Below the pieces are notes generated by a model that saw only the letters and a program-made list of their open reading frames with translations, had not been told where the DNA came from and did no database searches. Below are positions 1 through 8,891 of a DNA stretch of 46,288 nucleotides, one piece after another; the first letter of the stretch is position 1, and the number at the start of each line of letters is the position of its first letter. The stretch spans positions 1 to 46,288 of the forward strand of contig JAJDUA010000003.1 of the NCBI GenBank assembly GCA_022826905.1, given 5' to 3'. This stretch comes from Candidatus Dadabacteria bacterium (GTDB lineage: Bacteria > Desulfobacterota_D > UBA1144 > Nemesobacterales > Nemesobacteraceae). Position numbers and translations under genes: made by a program.

Positions 1-9
1 AGTGCATGG

Positions 10-80
10 GACATGGTGTTCCTCCTTCCATATTATGGATTTGGATAACCTGTAGTATACCTTGAAGGAGGCACCATGTC
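10..80. repeat. Inverted repeat at left edge
   Basis: An imperfect inverted repeat has arms at about 10-27 and 65-80. Left arm GACATGGTGTTCCTCCTT; right arm AAGGAGGCACCATGTC. The arms match apart from two extra bases in the left one and are separated by about 37 AT-rich bases. Each arm contains a Shine-Dalgarno-like AAGGAGG followed by an ATG pointing outward, so two divergent short reading frames start here. The plus-strand one stops after 15 codons, at about 123; the minus-strand one runs off the window. It may be an insertion-sequence end or a duplicated leader. The rest of the element is outside the window, so its nature is open. Confidence 0.45.
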
Positions 81-119
81 TTTTGTTTTATCCCTTCATC
101 TCAAAGAAAATCGCTCGCC

Positions 120-311
120 TTAAGAATTTTGCAAGAGGCTCTCAATAATAAAAAATAGCCCTATTGTAAATCCCAAAGCAGATAACCCTGTATAGAGCGT
201 TTTTGTATAATAGGCATATTCTGGAATCAAGTTTGGGATAAGATCAAAGACCACTGTACTATTTATGACAGTGAGCATAACAGCTAAAAAAACGATATTG
301 CAATAATCCAC
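120..311 (-). CDS. Possible small two-helix membrane protein
   Basis: This is a 63-codon reading frame with a GTG start. Its product would have two hydrophobic stretches (about residues 5-25 and 40-58) joined by a short polar loop, so it could be a small inner-membrane protein. I do not recognise the family. No convincing ribosome binding site lies upstream of the GTG, and the nearest ATG is out of frame. It could also be the C-terminal remnant of a longer membrane protein. The call rests only on hydrophobicity pattern and length, and it may be spurious. Confidence 0.22.
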   Translation of the reverse strand: MDYCNIVFLAVMLTVINSTVVFDLIPNLIPEYAYYTKTLYTGLSALGFTIGLFFIIESLLQNS

Positions 312-710
312 ATTCCAAACTTAGAAACTGTTGTGCACTCCCATAATAGTAAACGCAGCTACCACTAAAGAATTTCAGATAATTCTTTCATATGTAATAT
401 ACGTTCCCTTATACCAGTACCTTTTGTCAAAGCTTGAATCAAGCGGAAAGAACAAAGATCGGACTTAATTGAATTCACGGGTTATCTGACCGAGAGCTGC
501 CTAATTGTACCCGCGCCAAAGAGTGCCTTGTCAGGATATGCGCCTAGGTCAAACGCCGTGATAAATGGTGCTGGAATTCCCAGCAACTGCTGCAATCTTG
601 GACACTGGGGTTGCGTCTCCTGAAATATTCCGGTATTGTCTCCCGCGTTAGGACATTAAAGTTCCATCTTGATTGTCGTTCTATAGTCAGATAGATTGCT
701 ATTGGTGGAG
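312..710. other. Intergenic region, no gene seen
   Basis: About 400 bases lie between the doubtful small membrane ORF and the STAS gene. The first half is AT-rich and the second half is of mixed composition. A reading frame on the minus strand at 544-813 overlaps the start of the STAS gene and resembles nothing known. The promoter of the STAS gene should lie in the last 100-150 bases, but I see no clear -35/-10 pair. Confidence 0.4.
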
Positions 711-1070
711 ATGAGCATTCAAAATAACCAACTTGAGTTGCAGGCCGATCCCATTGAAGGGGTCCTGATAATAAGCGTAATTGGCCGAATTGATGGTATG
801 AACGCGCAGGCATTCCATCAAAACCTGGACAAGGAAATTGGCGGTTCTGACAATCCAGTAGTTCTGGATCTTGAAAAGCTGTCCTACATCAGTAGTGCGG
901 GGTTGCGTTCGATTCTGCTTATTGCAAAAACACTCCAAGGTAGAAAAACGAAATTCATGCTGTGTTCTCTACCCGGTCCCATAAAAGAAATCTTCGAGAT
1001 CGCGGGTTTTGACAAAATCATTAGTGTGCTCGAATCTCGTTCTGATGCTATAGCCGCAATCAAGGGTTAA
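711..1070 (+). CDS. STAS-domain anti-anti-sigma factor (SpoIIAA/RsbV type)
   Basis: A single STAS domain of about 119 residues. Proteins of this family bind an RsbW-type kinase when unphosphorylated and release its sigma factor or other partner; phosphorylation of a conserved serine blocks binding. The diagnostic stretch LDLEKLSYISSAGLRS is present and keeps the serine before A-G. I chose the ATG at 711, preceded by GGTGGAG, over the upstream TTG at 696 because the N-terminus then lines up with the paralogue at 18298. The gene is convergent with the histidine-kinase operon and ends 6 bases from it, which links it to the RsbW-like and PP2C proteins there. Target unknown. Confidence 0.9.
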   Translation: MSIQNNQLELQADPIEGVLIISVIGRIDGMNAQAFHQNLDKEIGGSDNPVVLDLEKLSYISSAGLRSILLIAKTLQGRKTKFMLCSLPGPIKEIFEIAGFDKIISVLESRSDAIAAIKG

Positions 1071-1076
1071 AACACA

Positions 1077-3302
1077 TTACGCAGAATCAGTTGCCGAATC
1101 CTCGTCCTCAGCCGATTCTTCAGAAGTATCAATTACTTGATTAGCCACGGGATCAAGCGGCAAGACAACAATCATATCTGTATACTCACCTTCCTCCGTT
1201 TCCACGCGAATCTCGCCACCGTGCTGTCGTATGATATCATTGGACATTGATAATCCCAGACCTGTACCTTGATCCGTGGGTTTAGTTGTATAGAACGGAT
1301 TAAAGATACGCTCCAATGCAGATTCGGGAATACCGGTTCCATTGTCACGAACATGTACTTCAATACGGTCGCCAACCAACTGCGTACTTAAACTAAGCGT
1401 TGGTTGGTAATCCTTCTTAGATTCATCGTCGGCAGCAGCCAGCATTTTCCGTTTTTCGTCCGCTGCATAGCAGGCATTAGTTACCAGATTTAGGAAAACC
1501 CGGCCAATGTCTTGCGGTTGTACCACGATCTCGCCTATATCTGGCGCATAGTCTTCCTGGATTTCTAGCTGGAATTCACTGTCGGTGGCGCGAGCACTAT
1601 GGAACGCAAGCAACGCATGTTCGTTAAGCAATATGTTGAGGTCAGTTGGTTGCCATTCCCCGCCACCACGACCCATTTTGAGCATGTCTGTTATAATTCG
1701 ATTCGCGCGAGTTCCGTGCTCGTGAATGCGCTTCAAATTTCCTGTCAAATCCTCGGCTACTTCGTCGACTAACTCAGAATCGTATTCCTCTTCCGTGTTC
1801 CCACTAGCTTCAATTTTGGCCAGTTCCTCAAGCAGTTCTTCCAACAACTCTTGAGAAACCTCTGAGAAGTTCATGATAAAGTTCATTGGATTTTTGATTT
1901 CATGTGCGACCCCGGCTGTCAACTGGCCAAGCGCAGCAAGTTTCTCCCGCATCACGATCTGGTCCTGCGCCCGTTTCAACTCTTCGTTAGTATGTGCGAG
2001 CTCCTCGTTCTTTTCTTGCAGTTGGCTAGCGAGCGTTTCTACAAGATTAAGGCGCTGTACTTCCAGTGCGTTATATCGGAACACCTCAAGCGCCTTGGCT
2101 AGTTGCGCGATTTCGTCATTGCCTCTGGTGTCCACGGTTATTTCCAGGTTGCCATCAGCCATTTCTTGCATCTGGCTCGATATCTTCTCCAGACGGCGAA
2201 TCAGGCGACGTTGTACAAGTAGCCACCCCAGCAAGATTGCACCACTTATACCAACAATATTGAAAGCCAGTAGAAACTTCGTGCTGGTAGTAGTTATTGC
2301 GGCCGCTTTGCTCGCCATCTCCCCTGCAGCCACGCTTGAATCATTTACGACACTTTCTACTCGCGCTACGATGTCAATTCCCAAAGCCTGATTCTCGAGA
2401 AGCAGGGCGGATAATTCATCGTCAACTGCAAGTTCCCGACTGCGCAGGTCGAATCCGTTGTTTTCCCTTCTGCCGAATGAGATCAGGTCTTCGAAAATCC
2501 CGGACAGCTGGTCATGAAGGTCGCCTCCATCCTGTTCGTATTTCTCAAGCGCATCAAGCGATCGGCTGGTGCTGCCGGCTGCGGCTTCAAACCGTTCTCG
2601 CAATGGCTGAAGCATGGCCGCCTCGGTCACTACAAACGTGGTTGCAAGCAACTGCGAAGCGACTACAGCCGCTTCGCGGAGTTCAAACAAGCGACGATAG
2701 ATCAGGAATTCCGGTTCGGAGAAATGAACCGAGCGGGGAGATTGTACCGCATCAAGAGACCGGTGTCCGGTCATTAGATAGAACATCTGATCGTCGATTT
2801 CGTTAATCATAATCGGCGTTATTTTACTTTGGATACCCTGAAGCTCGTCCCTAAGATTGAGACTGCTCTCGCGAAGGTCAAAACGTTCCCTGACAAGCAA
2901 TTTGATTCGCTCAATGTTCTGGATTATGGCGACCCCGTCAGATTGAATCTGCCGCGCTTGTTCGCTTTCTCCTTGATTTTCCATCATTACTGAGAGTTGT
3001 GTTTTAAATGCATCCGCCTGCAGGTCGACCGTCTTAACTACGGTACTGAACTGCTCAGGCGTGCTCGCAGTGAGTCGAGGAGCAGCGGCGACGAGCATGG
3101 CTGTCTGCTGGGCAATTGCAAACGCCGATGTCATCTCGGGTATGTTCTTTTCATTAACGTTTTGCTGAACCTTGCCAATTTGGCTGAGGAAGAAAAGAGC
3201 CATCAAACTGATGATGATGACGAGTACTACAGCACCTGCGTAACTTATATAAAGTTGCGTAGAAATTTGCGTAGAAATTCGGTTCCAGAGTTTTGAAAGC
3301 AT
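1077..3302 (-). CDS. Membrane sensor histidine kinase with HAMP domain
   Basis: A 741-residue histidine kinase. Transmembrane helices at about 21-41 and 343-363 enclose a 300-residue, mostly helical periplasmic sensor region. A HAMP domain (about 363-415) and a coiled linker follow. The phosphoacceptor is in GVAHEIKNPMNF (His467), and the ATP-binding domain has NLVTNACYAA, DNGTGIPE (653-660) and GTGLGLS (679-685). An acidic tail ends the protein. The layout resembles TorS-type sensors that read a periplasmic binding protein, and such a protein is encoded immediately upstream in the same operon. No receiver domain is attached; the likely output partner is the response-regulator phosphatase at the operon start. 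Ligand unknown. Confidence 0.92.
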   Translation of the reverse strand: MLSKLWNRISTQISTQLYISYAGAVVLVIIISLMALFFLSQIGKVQQNVNEKNIPEMTSAFAIAQQTAMLVAAAPRLTASTPEQFSTVVKTVDLQADAFKTQLSVMMENQGESEQARQIQSDGVAIIQNIERIKLLVRERFDLRESSLNLRDELQGIQSKITPIMINEIDDQMFYLMTGHRSLDAVQSPRSVHFSEPEFLIYRRLFELREAAVVASQLLATTFVVTEAAMLQPLRERFEAAAGSTSRSLDALEKYEQDGGDLHDQLSGIFEDLISFGRRENNGFDLRSRELAVDDELSALLLENQALGIDIVARVESVVNDSSVAAGEMASKAAAITTTSTKFLLAFNIVGISGAILLGWLLVQRRLIRRLEKISSQMQEMADGNLEITVDTRGNDEIAQLAKALEVFRYNALEVQRLNLVETLASQLQEKNEELAHTNEELKRAQDQIVMREKLAALGQLTAGVAHEIKNPMNFIMNFSEVSQELLEELLEELAKIEASGNTEEEYDSELVDEVAEDLTGNLKRIHEHGTRANRIITDMLKMGRGGGEWQPTDLNILLNEHALLAFHSARATDSEFQLEIQEDYAPDIGEIVVQPQDIGRVFLNLVTNACYAADEKRKMLAAADDESKKDYQPTLSLSTQLVGDRIEVHVRDNGTGIPESALERIFNPFYTTKPTDQGTGLGLSMSNDIIRQHGGEIRVETEEGEYTDMIVVLPLDPVANQVIDTSEESAEDEDSATDSA

Positions 3303-3342
3303 TCCGCTTATCTCAATATCTTTTGCATATGCAAAACGTCCG

Positions 3343-4542
3343 TCAGTATCGTCGTGTTAGAGACGTGAGAGGCCTGTACTGGCCATCAGGACCAATAATC
3401 GTCAAGAACACGCTGTCTGAACCTTGATTATCATTCTTGCTATATCGCAAGGTGAAGCCATCCAAATTAATGTTGTTGCCAGTCCGCAGCACCGCATCGA
3501 TGCAATCGCGGTTAATCTGTTTGCCGCAATTATCTACTACATAGATAGCCAAGCGCCCTGCTAAATATCCTTCATACGATATAAATCCGGGCTTTGCCGC
3601 CGGATCGTACGCCTTCAACGCAGTACGATAGGAAGCGGAAGCAGGCACCGTGTTTCCGGTTGGAAAAGGAACCACCTGCGTAACTAGAACTCCGGCCCCT
3701 TGATCACCCAGTTCGCTTGCCAAGGCATTACTGCCTACGAAAGAAAGTGTCATAAAAATGGAATTCATACCGATGTGGCGTGCCCACTTAATAAATGTCG
3801 CAGTTGGCTTGTAGGGACCAATAATAATCACGGCTTCCGGTCCGGTGGCACGTAAATCAAGAAGCGCCGTCTTTATCGCGACAGTATTGCGAGGAAATAT
3901 CCCCGTTCCGACAGTAGAAAGCTTGCGACGCTCAAGAGCAAGAAGGACTCCTCGCAACCCAGCGCGACCGAATGAATCATCCTGATAGAGAATGGCGACC
4001 CGATTAATTCCGAGATCAGTCGTCAACCGTTCTATCATCTCCTCGGTTTCCTGATAATACGAAGCCCGAAGATTGATTACTGTCCGGCGTGCGCTGCCGC
4101 GTAGGAATTCTGCACCGGTCATAGGCGCTATGTAAGGTACATCGTGTTCCTCCGCAACAGGTACGGCAGCTTTGGATGTAGGAGTACCAACTGCACCGAT
4201 GAGTGCGAAAACCCTCTCACCAATCAGTTGCTGAGTATTTACAATTGCCGCTTCCGGTTCGTATGCGTCGTCCATTGATCGCAGTTCCAGGCGACGTCCG
4301 TTAATGCCACCCCGGTCATTAACCTCTTTAAACGCGGAAAGAATTCCAGCTTGCATGCCTTTACCAAGTTCGCTGGCCGGCCCACTAAAGGCAGCCGACT
4401 GCCCAAAGACAATGCGATCACTGTATACGCCCGGCACGGCGTGTGTTTGTTGCTGGGCTTGCCCTGATGCTGCGGTTGCCAGTATTGCAACTATTGAAGC
4501 GGCAACCACTTTTTTGAGAGACAGTCTGCTTAGTAACCGCAT
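3343..4542 (-). CDS. Periplasmic binding protein, LivK/Peripla_BP_6 type
   Basis: A 399-residue secreted protein with a signal peptide (basic start, hydrophobic core near 11-25, AQA-like cleavage around residue 30). The mature part has the two-lobed type I binding-protein signatures seen in branched-chain amino acid and amide receptors: IVFGQSAAFSGPASELG, GMQAGILSAFKEVNDRGGINGR, and ALIGAVGTPTSKAAVPVAEE. No ABC permease or ATPase is nearby. It lies 4 bases after the RsbW-like gene and about 40 bases before the histidine kinase. I therefore infer that it is the sensory subunit of that kinase, as TorT is for TorS, rather than a transporter component. The ligand cannot be read from the sequence. 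Confidence 0.88.
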   Translation of the reverse strand: MRLLSRLSLKKVVAASIVAILATAASGQAQQQTHAVPGVYSDRIVFGQSAAFSGPASELGKGMQAGILSAFKEVNDRGGINGRRLELRSMDDAYEPEAAIVNTQQLIGERVFALIGAVGTPTSKAAVPVAEEHDVPYIAPMTGAEFLRGSARRTVINLRASYYQETEEMIERLTTDLGINRVAILYQDDSFGRAGLRGVLLALERRKLSTVGTGIFPRNTVAIKTALLDLRATGPEAVIIIGPYKPTATFIKWARHIGMNSIFMTLSFVGSNALASELGDQGAGVLVTQVVPFPTGNTVPASASYRTALKAYDPAAKPGFISYEGYLAGRLAIYVVDNCGKQINRDCIDAVLRTGNNINLDGFTLRYSKNDNQGSDSVFLTIIGPDGQYRPLTSLTRRY

Positions 4543-4546
4543 TTTG

Positions 4547-4963
4547 CTAAATCTTCTTGAACATAGTCAGATGGTTGCGATCATTGTTGCGTTGATAGCG
4601 CACCTCTGTCATCAGTTGCTTCGCCAGCATTATTCCTGCTCCACCAATACGGCGGTCTTCAAGCGAACTTTCGACATCAAGCTCCGGCGCGTCTTCCAGT
4701 GGATTAAAGGGATATCCATCATCCAGTATCTCAACAGTTATGGTTTCACCTTCTCTCGATAAGATGATTTCCACTTCATGTTCCTGGTCATCGTCATGCG
4801 CATAGCTTGCCACGTTAGTGAAAATCTCCTCCAGAGATAGTTGTGTGGGAAACAAAGCCTCGGAGGGGAGACCCTGCTGTTCAAAAAATTCTTCTAGCGT
4901 TGCCGTGATCGTTCGGATTTCTTCCATCCTATTGGGAACGATCAATGTACGTGAAACTTGCAT
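4547..4963 (-). CDS. RsbW/SpoIIAB-like anti-sigma serine kinase
   Basis: A 138-residue GHKL-type ATPase of the HATPase_c_2 class. It carries an N-box (LEEIFTNVASYA), a G1 box (DDGYPFNP) and a G2 box (RRIGGAGIMLAKQLM). Members phosphorylate STAS anti-anti-sigma proteins and sequester a sigma factor or another target. It sits between the receiver-PP2C phosphatase gene (18 bases upstream) and the binding-protein gene (4 bases downstream), so the three are very probably co-transcribed. The STAS proteins at 711 and 18298 are the obvious substrates. No sigma factor gene is adjacent, so the final target is open; it may not be a sigma factor. Confidence 0.9.
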   Translation of the reverse strand: MQVSRTLIVPNRMEEIRTITATLEEFFEQQGLPSEALFPTQLSLEEIFTNVASYAHDDDQEHEVEIILSREGETITVEILDDGYPFNPLEDAPELDVESSLEDRRIGGAGIMLAKQLMTEVRYQRNNDRNHLTMFKKI

Positions 4964-4981
4964 CCTAACTGCCTTTGCCCA

Positions 4982-6139
4982 TTATTTGGTTCGCAGAACA
5001 AGACAGGTTATATCGTCAGATTGCGGATTTTCACCAGCGAATTCTCTGACCTTATTGAACACCTCGTTCGTAACTTCTTCGGCGTCCTTGAAAGTACTGC
5101 CTTGGAGAATTTCGCAAAACCTGTCCATTTCGAATAATTCCTTATCTTCTTTTTCAGCTTCCACCACTCCGTCAGTGTAAAACACAATCATCGAATCCGG
5201 CTCAAGGGTGACTGTATTTCCCTGATATTTGAAATCCTGCATCACACCCAGAGCAACTCCGCCCGTTGACTCTAATAGCTCAGTTGTCAGATTCGGCCTG
5301 ACAATGACTGGTGGATTATGTCCGCCGTTTGCGTACACGAATTCTTTCGTTCTAGAATCGTAAATGCCATATAACAGGGTTACGAATGTCATGGCATCGT
5401 TTTCATCCGACAACATCGTATTCACCTGTTCCACCACGGCAGCCGGAGAATCGGAAATTGCCGCGCAAGCCTTCAGCAGTGTACGACTGGCCATCATGAA
5501 CATTGCTGCGGGTACTCCTTTGCCCGACACATCAGCTATTGCAACGCCAACCCGGCCATCGTTAAATTCATAAACATCGAAAAAGTCGCCACCTACGGAA
5601 AGAGCCGGAACCATACTTGCATAAAGATCAAATGCTTCAGAAGCCGGAAATGATTTTGGAAGAATATCCTGCTGCATCTTCCGTGCCACATCAAGCTCGT
5701 TCTGGAGAGCTACCAGTTTGTCACGGGCACTCAGTGCGTTACGCCAGAGAGTAAGGTTTTCAATCGTACGTTCGATTGTGGTCTTGAGGTCAGTGAAGTC
5801 TATCGGCTTGGTAACGAAGTCGAATGCCCCATGATTCATAGCAGTCCGTATATTCTCCATATCGCCGTATGCGGAGACCATTACGGCACGAATATCAGGG
5901 TCTACATCCGGTATCTGTGCCAGTAACGTCAATCCGTCCATGACGGGCATGTTGATATCAGACAGTACAATATCAAACCCGCTGTCTTTGCGCAGGAGTT
6001 CAAGGGCTTCCGCGCCGTTGTGCGCGAATTCGAATTCGTAACGACCTCGACGGATCTCACGGCGCATCCTCTGTAGCATGAGCTGTTCTAAATCTATTTC
6101 ATCATCGACAACCAGAATCCGGATTTTGCCATTGTCCAT
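4982..6139 (-). CDS. Response regulator fused to PP2C (SpoIIE/RsbU) phosphatase
   Basis: A 385-residue protein. The receiver domain (about 6-125) has acidic pocket VDDE at 11-14, phospho-acceptor Asp61 in LSDINMPVMDG and Lys111 in VTKPIDF. A helical linker (about 130-165) leads to a PP2C-type phosphatase (about 170-385) with metal-site motifs GGDFFDV, ADVSGKG, YANGGHNPP, YTDGVVEAE and QSDDITCLV. Phosphorylation of the receiver should switch on dephosphorylation of STAS-phosphate, which releases the partner held by the RsbW-like kinase. It is the first gene of the minus-strand operon that ends with the histidine kinase, its probable phosphodonor. Confidence 0.93.
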   Translation of the reverse strand: MDNGKIRILVVDDEIDLEQLMLQRMRREIRRGRYEFEFAHNGAEALELLRKDSGFDIVLSDINMPVMDGLTLLAQIPDVDPDIRAVMVSAYGDMENIRTAMNHGAFDFVTKPIDFTDLKTTIERTIENLTLWRNALSARDKLVALQNELDVARKMQQDILPKSFPASEAFDLYASMVPALSVGGDFFDVYEFNDGRVGVAIADVSGKGVPAAMFMMASRTLLKACAAISDSPAAVVEQVNTMLSDENDAMTFVTLLYGIYDSRTKEFVYANGGHNPPVIVRPNLTTELLESTGGVALGVMQDFKYQGNTVTLEPDSMIVFYTDGVVEAEKEDKELFEMDRFCEILQGSTFKDAEEVTNEVFNKVREFAGENPQSDDITCLVLRTK

Positions 6140-6516
6140 TTAGAACCTACCTTACCATTTAAAGCTGTTTTAAACTGGTAATTATATACCTGATTACACG
6201 AAGCTATGTATAGGTGATCATGTGCTTGACTTGGCAGGATATTTGATACGACTACTGTTCAGATCCGGATACTCCGGTTTTTTCTTAAGGTCTCAGTGCG
6301 GGACCATTCTTACGGACAGGCATGGTGGAAACAGTTCTTATCGTGCAGAGTCATCTTCTTATTGCTTTCCACTTCAAAAAACTTCAGACTCTCCCATAAG
6401 CCTCCGTACGCCGGATTTGAATATAACTTGTGTGGTTGGTACTCTATATATTCTGGTCGAGTCGGCGTGTGAACGTCCGGTTCTCTGGCAGACACCAAAT
6501 ACTCTGGAACCGTTTA
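6140..6516. other. Divergent intergenic region with operon promoters
   Basis: A gap of 377 bases lies between the divergent signalling operon (minus) and the TPR gene (plus). It must hold promoters for both. Only poor -35/-10 candidates are visible (for example TTGACT at 6224 without a clear -10), so I do not assign one. An in-frame upstream extension of the TPR gene is open here but lacks coding character. Confidence 0.4.
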
Positions 6517-7311
6517 ATGAACAGTCGGAACAGACACCGTTCAGTTAATCCAGTCTGGCTGCTTTTTTCCTGCTGTCTGGCTTTTGCGTACGTTCTGCTG
6601 CTGATCGGTGTTGCCCACGCACAAACCATCGGTGAGGCAAAGACGGCCTACGCGCAGGGACGATTCACCGAGGCGGCCCGGATCGGTGAGGGTCTCGGGA
6701 CTTCACAGGGGTTAGCATTATCCGCAAAATCGCTGTCGGTACACGCTCACTACATCGCCGCTAAAAGCGAAAACAAGGAGATCCTTGAGCGCGCCTTGAA
6801 GATGGCGAGAAAAGCGGTTCTCTCCGACCCCAGTAATGCGGATGCCCATCTGCAGTTGGCGCGTGTCATCGGACGGCGCGCGCAGACTGTTGGCGTAATC
6901 GAAGCAGCGGGCGAGGCCGAAAAAATACGCGAATCAACGGAAAACGCCCTTCGAATCAATCCCAAGTTGGCAGCGGCGCATATCAGCCTGGGAAGATGGC
7001 ATTCGGAATTGGTTGGCGCAATGGGTTCGTTTCTGGCCCGCAGCGTTTACGGCGCGCGGAAAAAAGATGCTATCTCCTCTTTCGAGAGGGCTCTTATCCT
7101 AGCTCCCAATGCGAAAGATGTGCTCCTGCAATACGCACTCGGCCTGCTGGCGCTGGATGATTACCAATACCGGGAGAAAGCACGGGACCTGCTGACGCGC
7201 TCCATCGGGTTGCCGGCCAAGGACGCTTACGAACGGATACTACACATAGAAGCAGTCGAGGCCCTCGATAGCCTCAATGAATCTGACGACGATGACGATG
7301 ACGACTACTGA
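6517..7311 (+). CDS. Secreted TPR-repeat protein with acidic tail
   Basis: A 264-residue protein that I start at ATG 6517, because this places a signal peptide at the N-terminus (hydrophobic core about 14-32, cleavage near AHA-Q). The mature part is alpha-helical with TPR-like repeats: residues of the type ALKMARKAVLSDPSNADAHLQLA and NALRINPKLAAAHISLGRWH. It ends in a run of aspartates (SDDDDDDDY). The arrangement resembles RMDN-like bacterial TPR proteins; a precise function is not known. Its position beside the sterol-type genes leaves open a role in periplasmic trafficking. The ribosome binding site (GGAA) is weak. Confidence 0.75.
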   Translation: MNSRNRHRSVNPVWLLFSCCLAFAYVLLLIGVAHAQTIGEAKTAYAQGRFTEAARIGEGLGTSQGLALSAKSLSVHAHYIAAKSENKEILERALKMARKAVLSDPSNADAHLQLARVIGRRAQTVGVIEAAGEAEKIRESTENALRINPKLAAAHISLGRWHSELVGAMGSFLARSVYGARKKDAISSFERALILAPNAKDVLLQYALGLLALDDYQYREKARDLLTRSIGLPAKDAYERILHIEAVEALDSLNESDDDDDDDY

Positions 7312-7352
7312 CGACTTGTTGCACCTCTGGGAACCGAGATGCCGGGACTGTC

Positions 7353-8708
7353 CTAAGCCTTTCTGAGGCGCCAGCCGTACATCATGCGTCCATAGAAATT
7401 AAACCACTTCCTTGCTTCGGAATCCTGAAACGGATACTCCGCTCCAAGTTGTCTTGCCGTAACGAGGCCGGAAACAAAACATGTCTCTTGACTGTTGATC
7501 AGAGTATGGGCGCCACAGTGCCAAGTTCTTTTCTTTCCCTGAACGAAACCGAACAGATTAACCAGAAAAGCTATGTGAAACACATCGTGTACGATATGCT
7601 GAAACCACCATTTTTTTACGATCTTTTCTTCGTTGATACGACTGATCGGGTTGTAGGTTACGAGGCATGGCTTGTCCGATTCCTTCGCCCAGGGCTGCTG
7701 GTTGTGCATGATGTAGGTGATTTCATAGTTGTCGGGTCTCACGCCGTACTGTTCAATGTGGTTGCTCCGGGTTTCGAGGGGGTTGACCTCGTTGTCCGGG
7801 AGAACCGAGGCATCCGAGTGGACAATGGTATGGTTGTGCAGTTCGCTCTCGTAACGAACCGAAGAAAGAAGAAAGCTCTCCAGCAAGGTCGGATTGTCCA
7901 GAATCATCAATGTCTGGTTTGCGTTGCACGCAAAGACCACATCATCAAATGTCTCCGTGGTTCCGTTCTCATCTTCAATGACCACACCTGATGAGTGCCG
8001 ATACACTTTCCTCACGGGCCTGCTAAGGTATATCCTGTCCCGAAATCCGGCGGACATTTCCTCGTATATACGCCGTGTACCCATATTCCATGTTTGCATT
8101 GGTGTTGCGGTTTCTATATCAAAAAACTCAAGATAACGGGCAAACAGGGACGCGGGCATGTCAAACACATTTGTTGCCATCAGGAAATTGACGAACATCG
8201 GCTTCAGAACCTTGTACCTGAAGTCTCCGGAGAATCTGCCCCAGTTAAGAACCGCGCCCATGCTGATGTAGTTAAATGGATTAAGGGCATTGAGCAATCG
8301 GGATCTGGAGTGGTTAAGTCGACCGAACCATTTGAGACGCTTCAGGAGTTTCTGGAACTTGGCAATCTCCGGTTCCAGCTGCCTCCTGATCTCCGAGTCG
8401 AAATCGTGGGCGTAGACCTCGCCACGGTACTTAACGCTGTAGTTGAATCTGGTGTCTAACAGATCAATGCCGTGTTGTCGCGTGAACAACACCATATGGT
8501 GGTATGCCGATGGAATGCACGCGGTAACGGAAATATCGAACGGGATGGAGGTTCCATTTTCTTGAGGCATGTCAGCTGTTATGGCATTGCCACCAAGCTG
8601 GGGCTGGGCTTCAAAAATCCGGAACTCGAACAGATCGGGGTGTCGGTGCAGAGCCCAAGCCACTCCCAACCCGGATACTCCACCGCCGATAATTGCAACT
8701 CTTCTCAT
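7353..8708 (-). CDS. COG2907-type NAD(P)/FAD-dependent oxidoreductase
   Basis: A flavoprotein of about 450 residues in the amine-oxidase/phytoene-desaturase superfamily. The N-terminal dinucleotide fold RRVAIIGGGVSGLGVAWAL is followed by the FAD-ribose acidic segment FRIFEAQPQLGGNA. The central part (YEEMSAGF, DVVFACNANQTLMIL) fits predicted NAD/FAD-binding proteins that often neighbour lipid-modifying methyltransferases. I prefer the ATG at 8708, which has GGAGAA upstream; an ATG at 8735 would add nine residues. It lies about 180 bases downstream of the P450 gene on the same strand. It may act as a desaturase or oxidase on the same lipid. Not a squalene epoxidase by motif. Substrate unknown. 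Confidence 0.85.
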   Translation of the reverse strand: MRRVAIIGGGVSGLGVAWALHRHPDLFEFRIFEAQPQLGGNAITADMPQENGTSIPFDISVTACIPSAYHHMVLFTRQHGIDLLDTRFNYSVKYRGEVYAHDFDSEIRRQLEPEIAKFQKLLKRLKWFGRLNHSRSRLLNALNPFNYISMGAVLNWGRFSGDFRYKVLKPMFVNFLMATNVFDMPASLFARYLEFFDIETATPMQTWNMGTRRIYEEMSAGFRDRIYLSRPVRKVYRHSSGVVIEDENGTTETFDDVVFACNANQTLMILDNPTLLESFLLSSVRYESELHNHTIVHSDASVLPDNEVNPLETRSNHIEQYGVRPDNYEITYIMHNQQPWAKESDKPCLVTYNPISRINEEKIVKKWWFQHIVHDVFHIAFLVNLFGFVQGKKRTWHCGAHTLINSQETCFVSGLVTARQLGAEYPFQDSEARKWFNFYGRMMYGWRLRKA

Positions 8709-8891
8709 TTTTTCAATGTTCTCCGTTTTATTCATAACCGGTATCAGGACCTCTTCGTACTTACTTATTATAGACCAAAGACATCAGGAGGAAATCCGAT
8801 GAGCACCGGTGTGCGCTGATTGGCCCAGAAAATATCCGTCCATGGAGTCTCGAAATGTTTGACAAATCCACACAGACCCCTGCGGGGCACA

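Noticed and set aside
1873-2391. 172-codon plus-strand ORF
   Set aside because: Antisense to the histidine kinase; composition follows the opposite-strand codons and there is no ribosome binding site or known family.
7353-8708. FAD protein as squalene epoxidase
   Set aside because: The second GD-type FAD motif and the squalene-epoxidase signature are not seen; the sequence fits the amine-oxidase-like COG2907 group better.
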